Assembly: GCA_002501695.1 (NCBI GenBank)
Contig: DANZ01000101.1
Location: forward strand, 3,510-9,553
Reading direction: 5' to 3'
DNA from: Methanolobus sp. UBA474
Lineage (GTDB): Archaea; Halobacteriota; Methanosarcinia; Methanosarcinales; Methanosarcinaceae
DNA length: 6,044 bases
Below, in pieces: positions 1-5,363 of this stretch (the stretch's first letter is position 1; each line of letters opens with the position of its first letter). Below the pieces are notes generated by a model. It was given only the letters and a program-made list of their open reading frames with translations. It made no database searches and had not been told where the DNA came from. The translations under genes were made by a program, and so were the position numbers.

Positions 1-182
1 CTTATGTCCTCAAGTATGGATATGCTGGATGAGGTTCTCAGGAATAATGGTTCCTTTCCATTTCTCAATGTTTCCAGAACTTCATTTGCAGAACGCCTGA
101 TGTTTCTAGGAACGGAGTTATCATTGGCTATGTATTCCAATTTCTGCTTGCATTCCTCAATGACTTGTTCAAAATCTGACAT
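1..182 (-). CDS. UPF0147 family protein (N-terminal part, cut by window edge)
   Basis: The reading frame starts with ATG at 182 and runs off the left edge after 60 codons with no stop, so the C-terminal part (about a third of a roughly 90-residue family protein) is missing. The protein begins MSDFEQVIEECKQKLEYIAN and continues through a DNSVPRNIRRSANE segment and a GKEPLFLRTSSS segment, which I recognise as the conserved core of UPF0147. The family consists of small, all-helical, soluble archaeal proteins of unknown function. The start is supported by a very good Shine-Dalgarno sequence just upstream. The gene is divergent from the zinc-ribbon gene at 304 and probably shares its promoter region. 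No function is claimed. Confidence 0.9.
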   Translation of the reverse strand, partial: MSDFEQVIEECKQKLEYIANDNSVPRNIRRSANEVLETLRNGKEPLFLRTSSSISILEDI

Positions 183-183
183 G

Positions 184-193
184 TGGATCACCT
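184..193 (-). promoter_or_regulatory. Strong Shine-Dalgarno sequence of the UPF0147 gene
   Basis: Read on the minus strand, this is AGGTGATCCA, ending one base before the ATG at 182. It is fully complementary to the UGGAUCACCU stretch at the 3' end of archaeal 16S rRNA. The GGTG core lies 6 nt from the start codon. It fixes the start of the UPF0147 gene and suggests efficient initiation. Confidence 0.75.
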
Positions 194-240
194 TGATAAT
201 CTAAGAATCAAAATAAGCATTACTTAAGTTACTTCTAAAT

Positions 241-250
241 AGTTATATTG
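241..250 (-). promoter_or_regulatory. Possible TATA box for the UPF0147 gene
   Basis: The minus strand reads CAATATAACT within an AT-rich stretch. A start of transcription about 25 nt downstream would fall near 220, giving a leader of about 38 nt that includes the Shine-Dalgarno sequence. The assignment rests on position and AT-richness only. Confidence 0.4.
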
Positions 251-259
251 TATAAAAAG
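251..259 (+). promoter_or_regulatory. Possible TATA box for the zinc-ribbon gene at 304
   Basis: TATAAAAAG on the plus strand predicts a transcription start near 280 and a leader of about 24 nt, which keeps the SD-like GGGAG at 291-295 (8 nt before the ATG). A second TATA-like run, TATATATC at 271-278, would start transcription at about 299 and lose that SD, so it is the less likely box. The box abuts the minus-strand TATA candidate, so this may be a compact divergent promoter. Confidence 0.45.
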
Positions 260-303
260 ACTTTCATTGGTATATATCTTGCGTAAATTCGGGAGTAAAT
301 TCA

Positions 304-807
304 ATGGTTGACAAGGACGATCAGAAAATACAACAAATATCAAGAATGCTGGAAATTGGCGGTACGATGCTTGCGCAGCATTGTGATTGCTGCGGAGCGC
401 CGATGTTCAGGTACAAAGGAGAAGTTTCGTGCCCTGTATGCAAGGAGATCGATGACCCGCGTACAAGCCTTCAGCCGAAGATGTCTTCGGGAGCGGTTCC
501 TGTCATCAGGTCAGCCGACATGCCTGCAACAGAGCATCTCGTTCCCGTGACAGAGCATATCGTTCCTCATAGTGCCCCGGCCAAGGATAAAATGAAAGAG
601 CACCTGCCTGCGGCAACAGGCTCAAAGGACATTCCTGCGCCTCATGGGGAATCTTCGGTTCTTGAGCTTGAATCCCTGCTCATGGACAAAATGGTCTCTC
701 TTGCGCATTCCATGCAGGATGAGAAGGATCTGAGACGAATTTCCGATTCAATGGATATGATCGAGCGCGGCATTTCTATAATCGAGAAAATGAAAAGAAC
801 CCTTTGA
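304..807 (+). CDS. p27/ZNRD2 (Sjogren's syndrome/scleroderma autoantigen 1)-like zinc-ribbon protein
   Basis: This 167-residue protein has an N-terminal helix (about residues 5-25) leading into a four-cysteine zinc ribbon, C27-x2-C30 and C43-x2-C46, with the typical sequence CDCCGAPMFRYKGEVSCPVC. That arrangement matches the archaeal relatives of human autoantigen p27 (ZNRD2). The ribbon is followed by a proline- and charge-rich linker (about 50-120) with a short repeat, then a predicted amphipathic helix or coiled coil to the C terminus (about 120-167). There are no signal peptide or membrane segments, so it should be cytosolic. The biochemical role of the archaeal family is not established; zinc binding and protein or nucleic-acid contact are inferences. 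The ATG at 304 is preceded by GGGAG. It diverges from the UPF0147 gene and converges with hef. Confidence 0.85.
   Translation: MVDKDDQKIQQISRMLEIGGTMLAQHCDCCGAPMFRYKGEVSCPVCKEIDDPRTSLQPKMSSGAVPVIRSADMPATEHLVPVTEHIVPHSAPAKDKMKEHLPAATGSKDIPAPHGESSVLELESLLMDKMVSLAHSMQDEKDLRRISDSMDMIERGISIIEKMKRTL
526..567 (+). repeat. In-frame 21-nt tandem repeat in the zinc-ribbon protein linker
   Basis: Two adjacent 21-base units, 526-546 and 547-567, match at 17 of 21 positions and share the core ACAGAGCAT.TCGTTCC. They encode ATEHLVP and VTEHIVP. The unit is seven codons, so copy-number change would keep the frame. It lies in the low-complexity linker between the zinc ribbon and the C-terminal helix. Confidence 0.8.
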
Positions 808-815
808 TCAGTGAA

Positions 816-877
816 GCAGGCAGTCCCTTCCGTGCAGTCCCGGGATGCTGCCTGCATCTTATTTATATCTTTTATTT
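816..877 (+). terminator. Hairpin plus T-rich terminator between convergent genes
   Basis: GCAGGCAG (816-823) pairs perfectly with CTGCCTGC (848-855), and TCCC (824-827) can pair with GGGA (842-845) across a two-base bulge, leaving a 14-base loop. A T-rich stretch follows on the plus strand (857-877), as expected after the zinc-ribbon gene ending at 807. The T-rich tail overlaps the hef stop codon at 872-874. The hairpin also lies just downstream of hef, but no clear T-run follows it on the minus strand. An 8-base direct repeat, GCAGTCCC (820-827 and 834-841), lies within the element. Confidence 0.6.
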
Positions 878-3151
878 GTATTCCCCGGCGACGATCTCCC
901 GTATCTTGCCTGCGGTCTTTGGTCCGATGTTCTTTACTTTGATAAGTTCTGCATAATCTGCTTTGATGACATTCTCCACAGAGCCAAAATGCATGAGAAG
1001 GCTCTTGGCAGCCTTTGGTCCGATATCGGATATTGATGATATTATGTATTCCTGCTGCTCCGGCAGCATCATGGATGACTTTTTACCGTGCAGGGATATA
1101 TCCCTGTGCTCGTCGGTCTGCTCTCTTTTTGCTATCTGCTTTAACAGGCTGGCTGTATCCTGTGCGTCCCTTGTGTAGAACACCGCGACCCCGAAATCAA
1201 GTGCTATGGAGGATAGAGCGCCATGTATCGCATTTGGGTTAAGGTTCCTTGTGTTGAACAGGCTTTCCCCTTCAATGATAAGTACTGGTTTTTCATACGC
1301 TCTTGAAAGATTTGATACCTGTTCGAACAGTTTATGCTCGATAAGTGAGCTTGTAAAGTCCTCACAACTCTTCCTTTCAGCAGCTATACGGTCGCTTAAT
1401 ATGTAATCCCCTACTTCGAGAGTGCGAAGCATAATGTCAACGCCTGCTTTTTCCAGCTCTCTTGCTACGGAGCTCTTCACTTCCCGCTGGTCTACGATCA
1501 CCCGTACCATATCCTTCTCAAAATCGGAGAGTGTGACCTGCTCCTTCCTGTCCGTGGCGGCCATGGTGTCAGCAAGACTCTCCTTTCCCCTGGCAGGCAT
1601 CATGTTCTGGAGTTCGGAAAGATTGCTTTGCATTTTCCTCTCTTTGGACTGGCTGCTCCAGTAGTATCCTTCGTCCCTTGTCCCTTTCGTGATAAGCACA
1701 ATAACTCGTCCTTCATGCTTTCTTCCGGTCCTGCCTTTCCTCTGGATGCTCCTTATCTCGGACGGTATGGGTTCATAGAACAGCACAAGGTCGGTGGATG
1801 GGATATCCAGTCCCTCCTCGGCCACGGATGTGGCTATGAGGGTATTGTATTCCCCAGCCTTGAACTTCTCGATTATCCCGACCTGCTGCTTCTGGGTAAG
1901 CCCTTTGTCCTTATACTTGGATGCCTGCCCCACGAACCTGACGGGTCTGACATGCTCTGTTTCGGACAGGGAGGCAGTGATCATCTCTGCGGTGTCGCGG
2001 TAGTTGGCAAAGACTATGACCCTTGAATCCGGCTTGCTCTCAAGCTGCTCCTGTACAATATGCTTCACATGTTCCATCTTGGGGTGTTCACAGTCACAAC
2101 CCTTGAGCCGGCTGAGTGCCTGTCTCACGTACAGATCCTCAGCAAGCCTTTTGGAGGCTTTACTTCCGTTCTTTGAGCAGGCTTCGTTATCCAGTCTCTC
2201 CATATACATTCGCAGGGATCCAAGACCCTGCGTCTCTGTTATTTCGACGGCATGACTGATCTTCATTATCTCAGCCATTATGGATATGGCAGCGTATGCC
2301 GATGGATCGGGGCTTCCCCTAAGTTCCCCCTGCAATTTTTGCTGTATTGCCAGAAGGTCTTTCTTGGAGACGAACTTCTGGCTGTTCAGGGGGTATCCAG
2401 CATCACCGAGCCTTTTGTATCTGTCCTCAAGCACTTTGCATAGCAGGTCCCTGATCTCCCTCATCTCGGAAGGCAGGTCAATACGTTTCCACTCGATCTC
2501 CTTTTTGTGCACATATTGAGATACATCCCGGTCCGATTCTGTTTTTATTGCGACTGACTCGATGTGCAGGGCCTGGCACACCTCGGCTATCTTTTCCTCC
2601 GAGCTTCCGGGGCTTGCTGTGATACCCAGGCAGAGCGGGTCCCTGGCAATCTGGAAGTACCTCTCGGCGATGTATGTATAGGCATAGTTTCCGGTTGCTC
2701 TGTGGGCCTCGTCAAACGTGATGTGAGTGACATTTTCCAGGCTGATGCGCTTTGTCAGTATGTCGTTCTCGATCACCTGAGGGGTGGATACGATCACGCG
2801 TCCTTTTTCCCACAGTTCGGTCCTCCTGGAAGGGCTTGTGCTGCCTGTGAATGTGAGCACTTCTTCTTCCGGTATCAGGAGCACCTTTTTTAAAAAAGAG
2901 GCATGCTGTTCTACAAGTGGCTTTGTCGGCGAGAGCAGCAAGACCTTACCTCCCGCTTTTTCCAGGCGCGAGGCAATTACAAGAAGGGCTATCACGGTCT
3001 TGCCCAGCCCTGTGGGGAGCACTACAAGTGTAGATGCGCCCAGGGCTTTTCCCGCGAGGTCGAGTTGATAGAGACGCTGTTCGACAGCATTGGGCCTGAT
3101 CAGGGGGTGTCTTATATATTCCGGCATGTTTTCAAGTTTAAAGCTTGCCAA
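872..3151 (-). CDS. hef: Hef: fused superfamily 2 helicase and XPF/FANCM-type structure-specific nuclease
   Basis: Hef processes stalled replication forks and branched DNA, unwinding forks and cutting near the junction. The 759-residue length fits archaeal Hef. The helicase half shows Walker A PTGLGKT (46-52), SPTKPL (74-79), DEAH (147-150), TASPG (178-182), FANYRDTAEM (381-390), ATSVAEEGLD (440-449) and QRKGRTGR (470-477), with a helical insert at about 220-340. An ERCC4 nuclease domain follows (about 550-680) with D554, GDY (581-583) and the catalytic ERK (592-594) plus D598. A tandem helix-hairpin-helix domain ends the protein (703-758; DIGPKAAKSL and NIGPKTAGKI). All catalytic motifs look intact. 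The start is uncertain: TTG at 3151 has a weak AAGGA about 8 nt upstream, while ATG at 3127 gives an MPEYIRHPLI N terminus but lacks an SD. The gene lies 48 bases after glyS. Confidence 0.95.
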   Translation of the reverse strand: MASFKLENMPEYIRHPLIRPNAVEQRLYQLDLAGKALGASTLVVLPTGLGKTVIALLVIASRLEKAGGKVLLLSPTKPLVEQHASFLKKVLLIPEEEVLTFTGSTSPSRRTELWEKGRVIVSTPQVIENDILTKRISLENVTHITFDEAHRATGNYAYTYIAERYFQIARDPLCLGITASPGSSEEKIAEVCQALHIESVAIKTESDRDVSQYVHKKEIEWKRIDLPSEMREIRDLLCKVLEDRYKRLGDAGYPLNSQKFVSKKDLLAIQQKLQGELRGSPDPSAYAAISIMAEIMKISHAVEITETQGLGSLRMYMERLDNEACSKNGSKASKRLAEDLYVRQALSRLKGCDCEHPKMEHVKHIVQEQLESKPDSRVIVFANYRDTAEMITASLSETEHVRPVRFVGQASKYKDKGLTQKQQVGIIEKFKAGEYNTLIATSVAEEGLDIPSTDLVLFYEPIPSEIRSIQRKGRTGRKHEGRVIVLITKGTRDEGYYWSSQSKERKMQSNLSELQNMMPARGKESLADTMAATDRKEQVTLSDFEKDMVRVIVDQREVKSSVARELEKAGVDIMLRTLEVGDYILSDRIAAERKSCEDFTSSLIEHKLFEQVSNLSRAYEKPVLIIEGESLFNTRNLNPNAIHGALSSIALDFGVAVFYTRDAQDTASLLKQIAKREQTDEHRDISLHGKKSSMMLPEQQEYIISSISDIGPKAAKSLLMHFGSVENVIKADYAELIKVKNIGPKTAGKIREIVAGEYK

Positions 3152-3187
3152 TGATACAATCCTTAAACTTTTAAACTTGTGGCAAGC
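3133..3187 (-). promoter_or_regulatory. Interleaved complementary segments around the hef start
   Basis: On the minus strand the order is GCTTGCCA (3187-3180), CAAGTTTAAA (3179-3170), a 19-base spacer (3169-3151), TGGCAAGC (3150-3143), TTTAAACTTG (3142-3133). Segment 1 is perfectly complementary to segment 3 (8 bp), and segment 2 to segment 4 (10 bp), so the helices cross. The spacer contains the weak AAGGA; the TTG start straddles the spacer and segment 3. The pairing is directly visible; a role in hef translation or in glyS termination is inference. Confidence 0.4.
3169..3178 (-). promoter_or_regulatory. Possible TATA box for hef
   Basis: The minus strand reads AAGTTTAAAA. A transcription start about 25 nt downstream would be near 3145, past the TTG at 3151 but about 18 nt before the ATG at 3127. 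If real, it favours the ATG start and an hef transcript independent of glyS. It overlaps one arm of the interleaved repeat, so the two readings compete. Confidence 0.3.
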
Positions 3188-3199
3188 GGGGTGAAAGTA

Positions 3200-4957
3200 T
3201 CAGAGCGCCTTGCCGGCACTCCGGAACTCCCTGCCCCTGTACATCATTCCATACAGCACTTCTTCAATGCCTTCTACAGGCGTGCGGACCTGCTTCATGC
3301 TGTCGCGCTCCCGTATCGTGACGGTCATATCCTTGAGGGTATCATAGTCGATAGTGACAGAATACGGGGTCCCGATCTCGTCATTTCTCCTGTAACGGCG
3401 CCCTATCGTGCCGGAATCGTCATAGGACACAAGCAGTCCCCTTTCCCTCAGCCTTGATTCGATGTCTCTTGCAGGGACAATGAGTTCTTCTCTTGTAAGG
3501 AGCGGCAGGATGGCGACCTGCACCGGAGCAACCTCATTCCTGAATCTCATAACGATCCTGGCTTCTTCCCCGGCTTCAGCCGCATCTTCCTCTTTTGAGG
3601 ATATTGCCTCTTCATCGAAGGCGTGTTCCATTACAGTGTAGAGGATCCTGTCGATACCGAAAGAAGGCTCGACCACATGAGGCACTATATTCTCTCCGCT
3701 GACCTTGACAGTCTCCTCAGCGAACTCAACAACATCCCTGGGCACGCTGATCTGCTCGGAATCGATCTCTATCACTATGTCTTCATTCTCAAGCTCTTTC
3801 CGTGTCAGGGCTTTAAGGGCTTCAGCAACAATTTTTGCCTTGCCCTTGAACAGGGGTCCGAGTTTTCCCATATTCGGCTTCACGACAAACTGTGTGACCA
3901 TCTTTGGCTCGGAGTACTCCCTGTATATAGTGAGCTCTGTCTTGCTGACGGCTGCATGTGCTGAAAGATCGTAGTCTGTCCGGTCGGCGATCCCCACGAC
4001 TTCGACCCACCCGAACCTGTCAGTGCTGACCTCAGCGTCCCAGCAGTCCATGGCGTAATGGGCCATCTCATCTTTCTTGTGCTGCCTGAACCTGAGCCTG
4101 TCCGGGGCCACGCCCACTCTTGTAAGGAACAGGTTCGTGAGCCCAATCTGGTATGCCAGGAACTCGTGGGCAATGATGCCCTGTTCGACTGCCTGTCCCA
4201 GGGTCATTTTTTCCATGGAGCCTTTTTCCTGCGCAGCATCCGAGTACAGGTTAAGTACGCTGTCTGCAAATCTCTTTATATTGGGGTGGCTCTTGTCCCG
4301 GGGGTCGACAAATATCTCGGCCTCAGCCTGGGTGAATTCCCGGAGCCTGATGACTCCCTGCCTCGGCGAGATCTCATTCCTGTACGACTTTCCTATCTGT
4401 GTGGCGCCGAAGGGGAGCTTCTCGCGATAAAAGCGTGCAAGCCTTAGGAAATCTACGAACATTCCCTGTGCGGTCTCAGGACGCATGTAACCCTGCCTGC
4501 CTGAGCCGGGTCCTATCTGGGTCTTGAACATAAGATTGAACTCATAGGTCTCGCCCAGTTCTCCTTTGCATTCGGGGCATTTCACCAGGTGTTCCCTGAT
4601 AAGCCTGTCCAGTTCCGCATTACTGAGCGCATCGGCACCTTCCATGATGTGGCTCACCAGATGGTCGGCCCTGAAAGCCTCTCCGCATTTGGTGCATTCG
4701 CAAAGAGGATCAGAGAATCCCCCCACATGTCCGGAAGCCACAAACACATCCTCAATTCCCACAGTGGGAGTTTCGATCTCCATGTATCCTTCATGGATCA
4801 CATAAAGTTCCCTCCATATCTGCTCTATTCTGCGTTTAAGTGTGCTTCCCAGAGGGCCATAATCGTAGAATCCAGCGGCTCCTCCGTAAAGTTCGAATGA
4901 GTTCCATAAAAATCCCCGGCGCTTTGCCAGTTCTATAACCTGCTCGTACTTATCCAT
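3200..4957 (-). CDS. glyS: Glycyl-tRNA synthetase (archaeal/eukaryotic homodimeric type)
   Basis: This class II synthetase charges tRNA-Gly with glycine using ATP. From ATG at 4957 it has 585 residues, a usual length for archaeal GlyRS. The N terminus (RGFLWNS, GGAAGFYDYGPLG, about 14-37) is diagnostic. A zinc-binding insert carries C88-x2-C91 and C127-x2-C130. Class II motif 1 is around 60-68 (EIETPTVG), motif 2 around 188-210 (SYRNEISPRQG, RLREF) and motif 3 at 431-440 (PSFGIDRILY). The C-terminal anticodon-binding domain (about 475-575) includes GTPYSVTIDYD. An acidic stretch (about 447-466) lies just before it. The frame is open back to 5017, but GAGGT at 4963-4967 lies 5 nt before the ATG at 4957, and the extra 20 residues do not look like GlyRS. 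hef follows after 48 bases on the same strand. Confidence 0.97.
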   Translation of the reverse strand: MDKYEQVIELAKRRGFLWNSFELYGGAAGFYDYGPLGSTLKRRIEQIWRELYVIHEGYMEIETPTVGIEDVFVASGHVGGFSDPLCECTKCGEAFRADHLVSHIMEGADALSNAELDRLIREHLVKCPECKGELGETYEFNLMFKTQIGPGSGRQGYMRPETAQGMFVDFLRLARFYREKLPFGATQIGKSYRNEISPRQGVIRLREFTQAEAEIFVDPRDKSHPNIKRFADSVLNLYSDAAQEKGSMEKMTLGQAVEQGIIAHEFLAYQIGLTNLFLTRVGVAPDRLRFRQHKKDEMAHYAMDCWDAEVSTDRFGWVEVVGIADRTDYDLSAHAAVSKTELTIYREYSEPKMVTQFVVKPNMGKLGPLFKGKAKIVAEALKALTRKELENEDIVIEIDSEQISVPRDVVEFAEETVKVSGENIVPHVVEPSFGIDRILYTVMEHAFDEEAISSKEEDAAEAGEEARIVMRFRNEVAPVQVAILPLLTREELIVPARDIESRLRERGLLVSYDDSGTIGRRYRRNDEIGTPYSVTIDYDTLKDMTVTIRERDSMKQVRTPVEGIEEVLYGMMYRGREFRSAGKAL

Positions 4958-4962
4958 AAGAT

Positions 4963-4967
4963 ACCTC
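4963..4967 (-). promoter_or_regulatory. Shine-Dalgarno sequence deciding the glyS start
   Basis: GAGGT on the minus strand matches the archaeal consensus GGAGGTGAT and is spaced 5 nt from the ATG at 4957. The upstream in-frame ATGs at 4969, 4978 and 5017 have no comparable sequence before them. Confidence 0.75.
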
Positions 4968-5015
4968 ATAAATGACATTGATAAGAGATAAATAGAACTT
5001 CGACATTCCCATTGC

Positions 5016-5023
5016 ATTTAATA
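5016..5023 (-). promoter_or_regulatory. Possible TATA box for glyS
   Basis: The minus strand reads TATTAAAT. It predicts transcription from about 4993 and a leader of about 36 nt that keeps the GAGGT site. Competing boxes are TATTTAT at 4988-4994 (its predicted start would fall inside the SD), CATATATTG near 5066-5074, and GTATATAAT at 5104-5112, which would give leaders of roughly 90-120 nt. The choice cannot be settled from sequence alone. Confidence 0.3.
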
Positions 5024-5103
5024 GTAACGAGACTTCACCATGGGTCACATTGCGCATGGTTTCTCAATATATGTACATGTTCGTGAAAAACAAGCTCATA
5101 CGC

Positions 5104-5112
5104 ATTATATAC
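5104..5112 (+). promoter_or_regulatory. Possible TATA box for the predicted small RNA
   Basis: ATTATATAC on the plus strand is centred about 27 nt upstream of 5135, where the outer stem of the predicted RNA begins. That is the normal archaeal spacing. The same bases read GTATATAAT on the minus strand, so they could instead serve a long glyS leader. Confidence 0.45.
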
Positions 5113-5134
5113 TTGTCCATAGAATGTATCTATT

Positions 5135-5226
5135 AAGCAAGGTCAGCAATACAATCATATTATCATATCGTACCACCACCAAATATATATGATTCATTGG
5201 TCATTTCAATATCTGGCCTTGCTTTT
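5135..5226 (+). ncRNA. Predicted structured small RNA, about 90 nt (not recognised)
   Basis: The outer stem is AAGCAAGGTCAG (5135-5146) with CTGGCCTTGCTT (5213-5224): 12 pairs, all Watson-Crick except one G-U. CAAT (5147-5150) can then pair with ATTG (5196-5199), and AATCATAT (5153-5160) pairs perfectly with ATATGATT (5187-5194), closing a 26-base loop with ACCACCACC at 5172-5180. T-rich sequence follows (TTTT at 5223-5226 and at 5234-5237), and a TATA-like box sits about 27 nt upstream of the stem. The G-U pair would be an A-C mismatch on the other strand, which favours plus-strand transcription. It matches no RNA family I know: C/D-box motifs, a tRNA fold and an H/ACA tail are absent. A chance inverted repeat or a relic of a small mobile element remains possible. 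Confidence 0.4.
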
Positions 5227-5318
5227 CCACTCCTTTTAAAGGTCCATTCAGTACAGAGAAACCCTGTTTGAATTTTACATGGCGTAGTCAGATATGGGTG
5301 TATGTTAAAATGCATTGC

Positions 5319-5352
5319 AAAAAAGCACACTTGCCCTGAGTGTGAGCTCAGG
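5319..5352 (-). terminator. Hairpin/oligo-T terminator of aroA'
   Basis: On the minus strand, 11 bases after the aroA' stop, CCTGAG and CTCAGG (5347-5352 and 5335-5340) form a perfect 6-bp hairpin with a 6-base loop. Ten bases later comes TTTTTT (5319-5324) and further T-rich sequence. This is a plausible transcription end and separates aroA' from glyS, which is on the same strand. Confidence 0.6.
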
Positions 5353-5363
5353 ACACGGAGAAT

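Larger units (their letters stand above)
4958..5363. other. 406-base gap between aroA' and glyS without a protein gene
   Basis: The stretch is AT-rich compared with its neighbours and has no convincing coding frame on either strand. It holds the glyS upstream signals (to about 5060), a 6-bp inverted repeat ACCATG/CATGGT (5037-5042 and 5055-5060), a TATA-like box at 5104-5112, the predicted structured RNA at 5135-5226, and the aroA' terminator (5319-5352). I see nothing clear in 5240-5310. It contains no tRNA: no T-loop GGTTCGAATCC-like sequence is present. Confidence 0.7.

Noticed and set aside
4..204. 66-codon plus-strand frame at the left edge
   Set aside because: It is antisense to the recognisable UPF0147 coding sequence.
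1628..2026. 132-codon open frame on the plus strand inside hef
   Set aside because: It is antisense to the conserved helicase region of hef, has no family resemblance and no ribosome-binding site. It is a shadow of hef codon use.
3162..3179. Direct repeat TTAAACTT twice as a possible operator
   Set aside because: Both copies are AT-rich and short, and they are better described as part of the interleaved complementary segments or the TATA candidate.
4058..4447. 129-codon plus-strand frame and an overlapping 97-codon minus-strand frame (3880-4173) inside glyS
   Set aside because: Both lie across the glyS catalytic domain in other frames and their translations resemble nothing known.
4958..5017. 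Twenty extra N-terminal residues of GlyRS from the ATG at 5017
   Set aside because: The GAGGT site points to 4957, and the family begins close to the MDKYEQVIELAKRRGFLWNS segment.
5140..5260. Possible C/D-box guide RNA on the minus strand (ATGATAA- and CTGA-like motifs)
   Set aside because: No full RUGAUGA box C and no proper set of C, D', C' and D boxes with guide spacing could be found.
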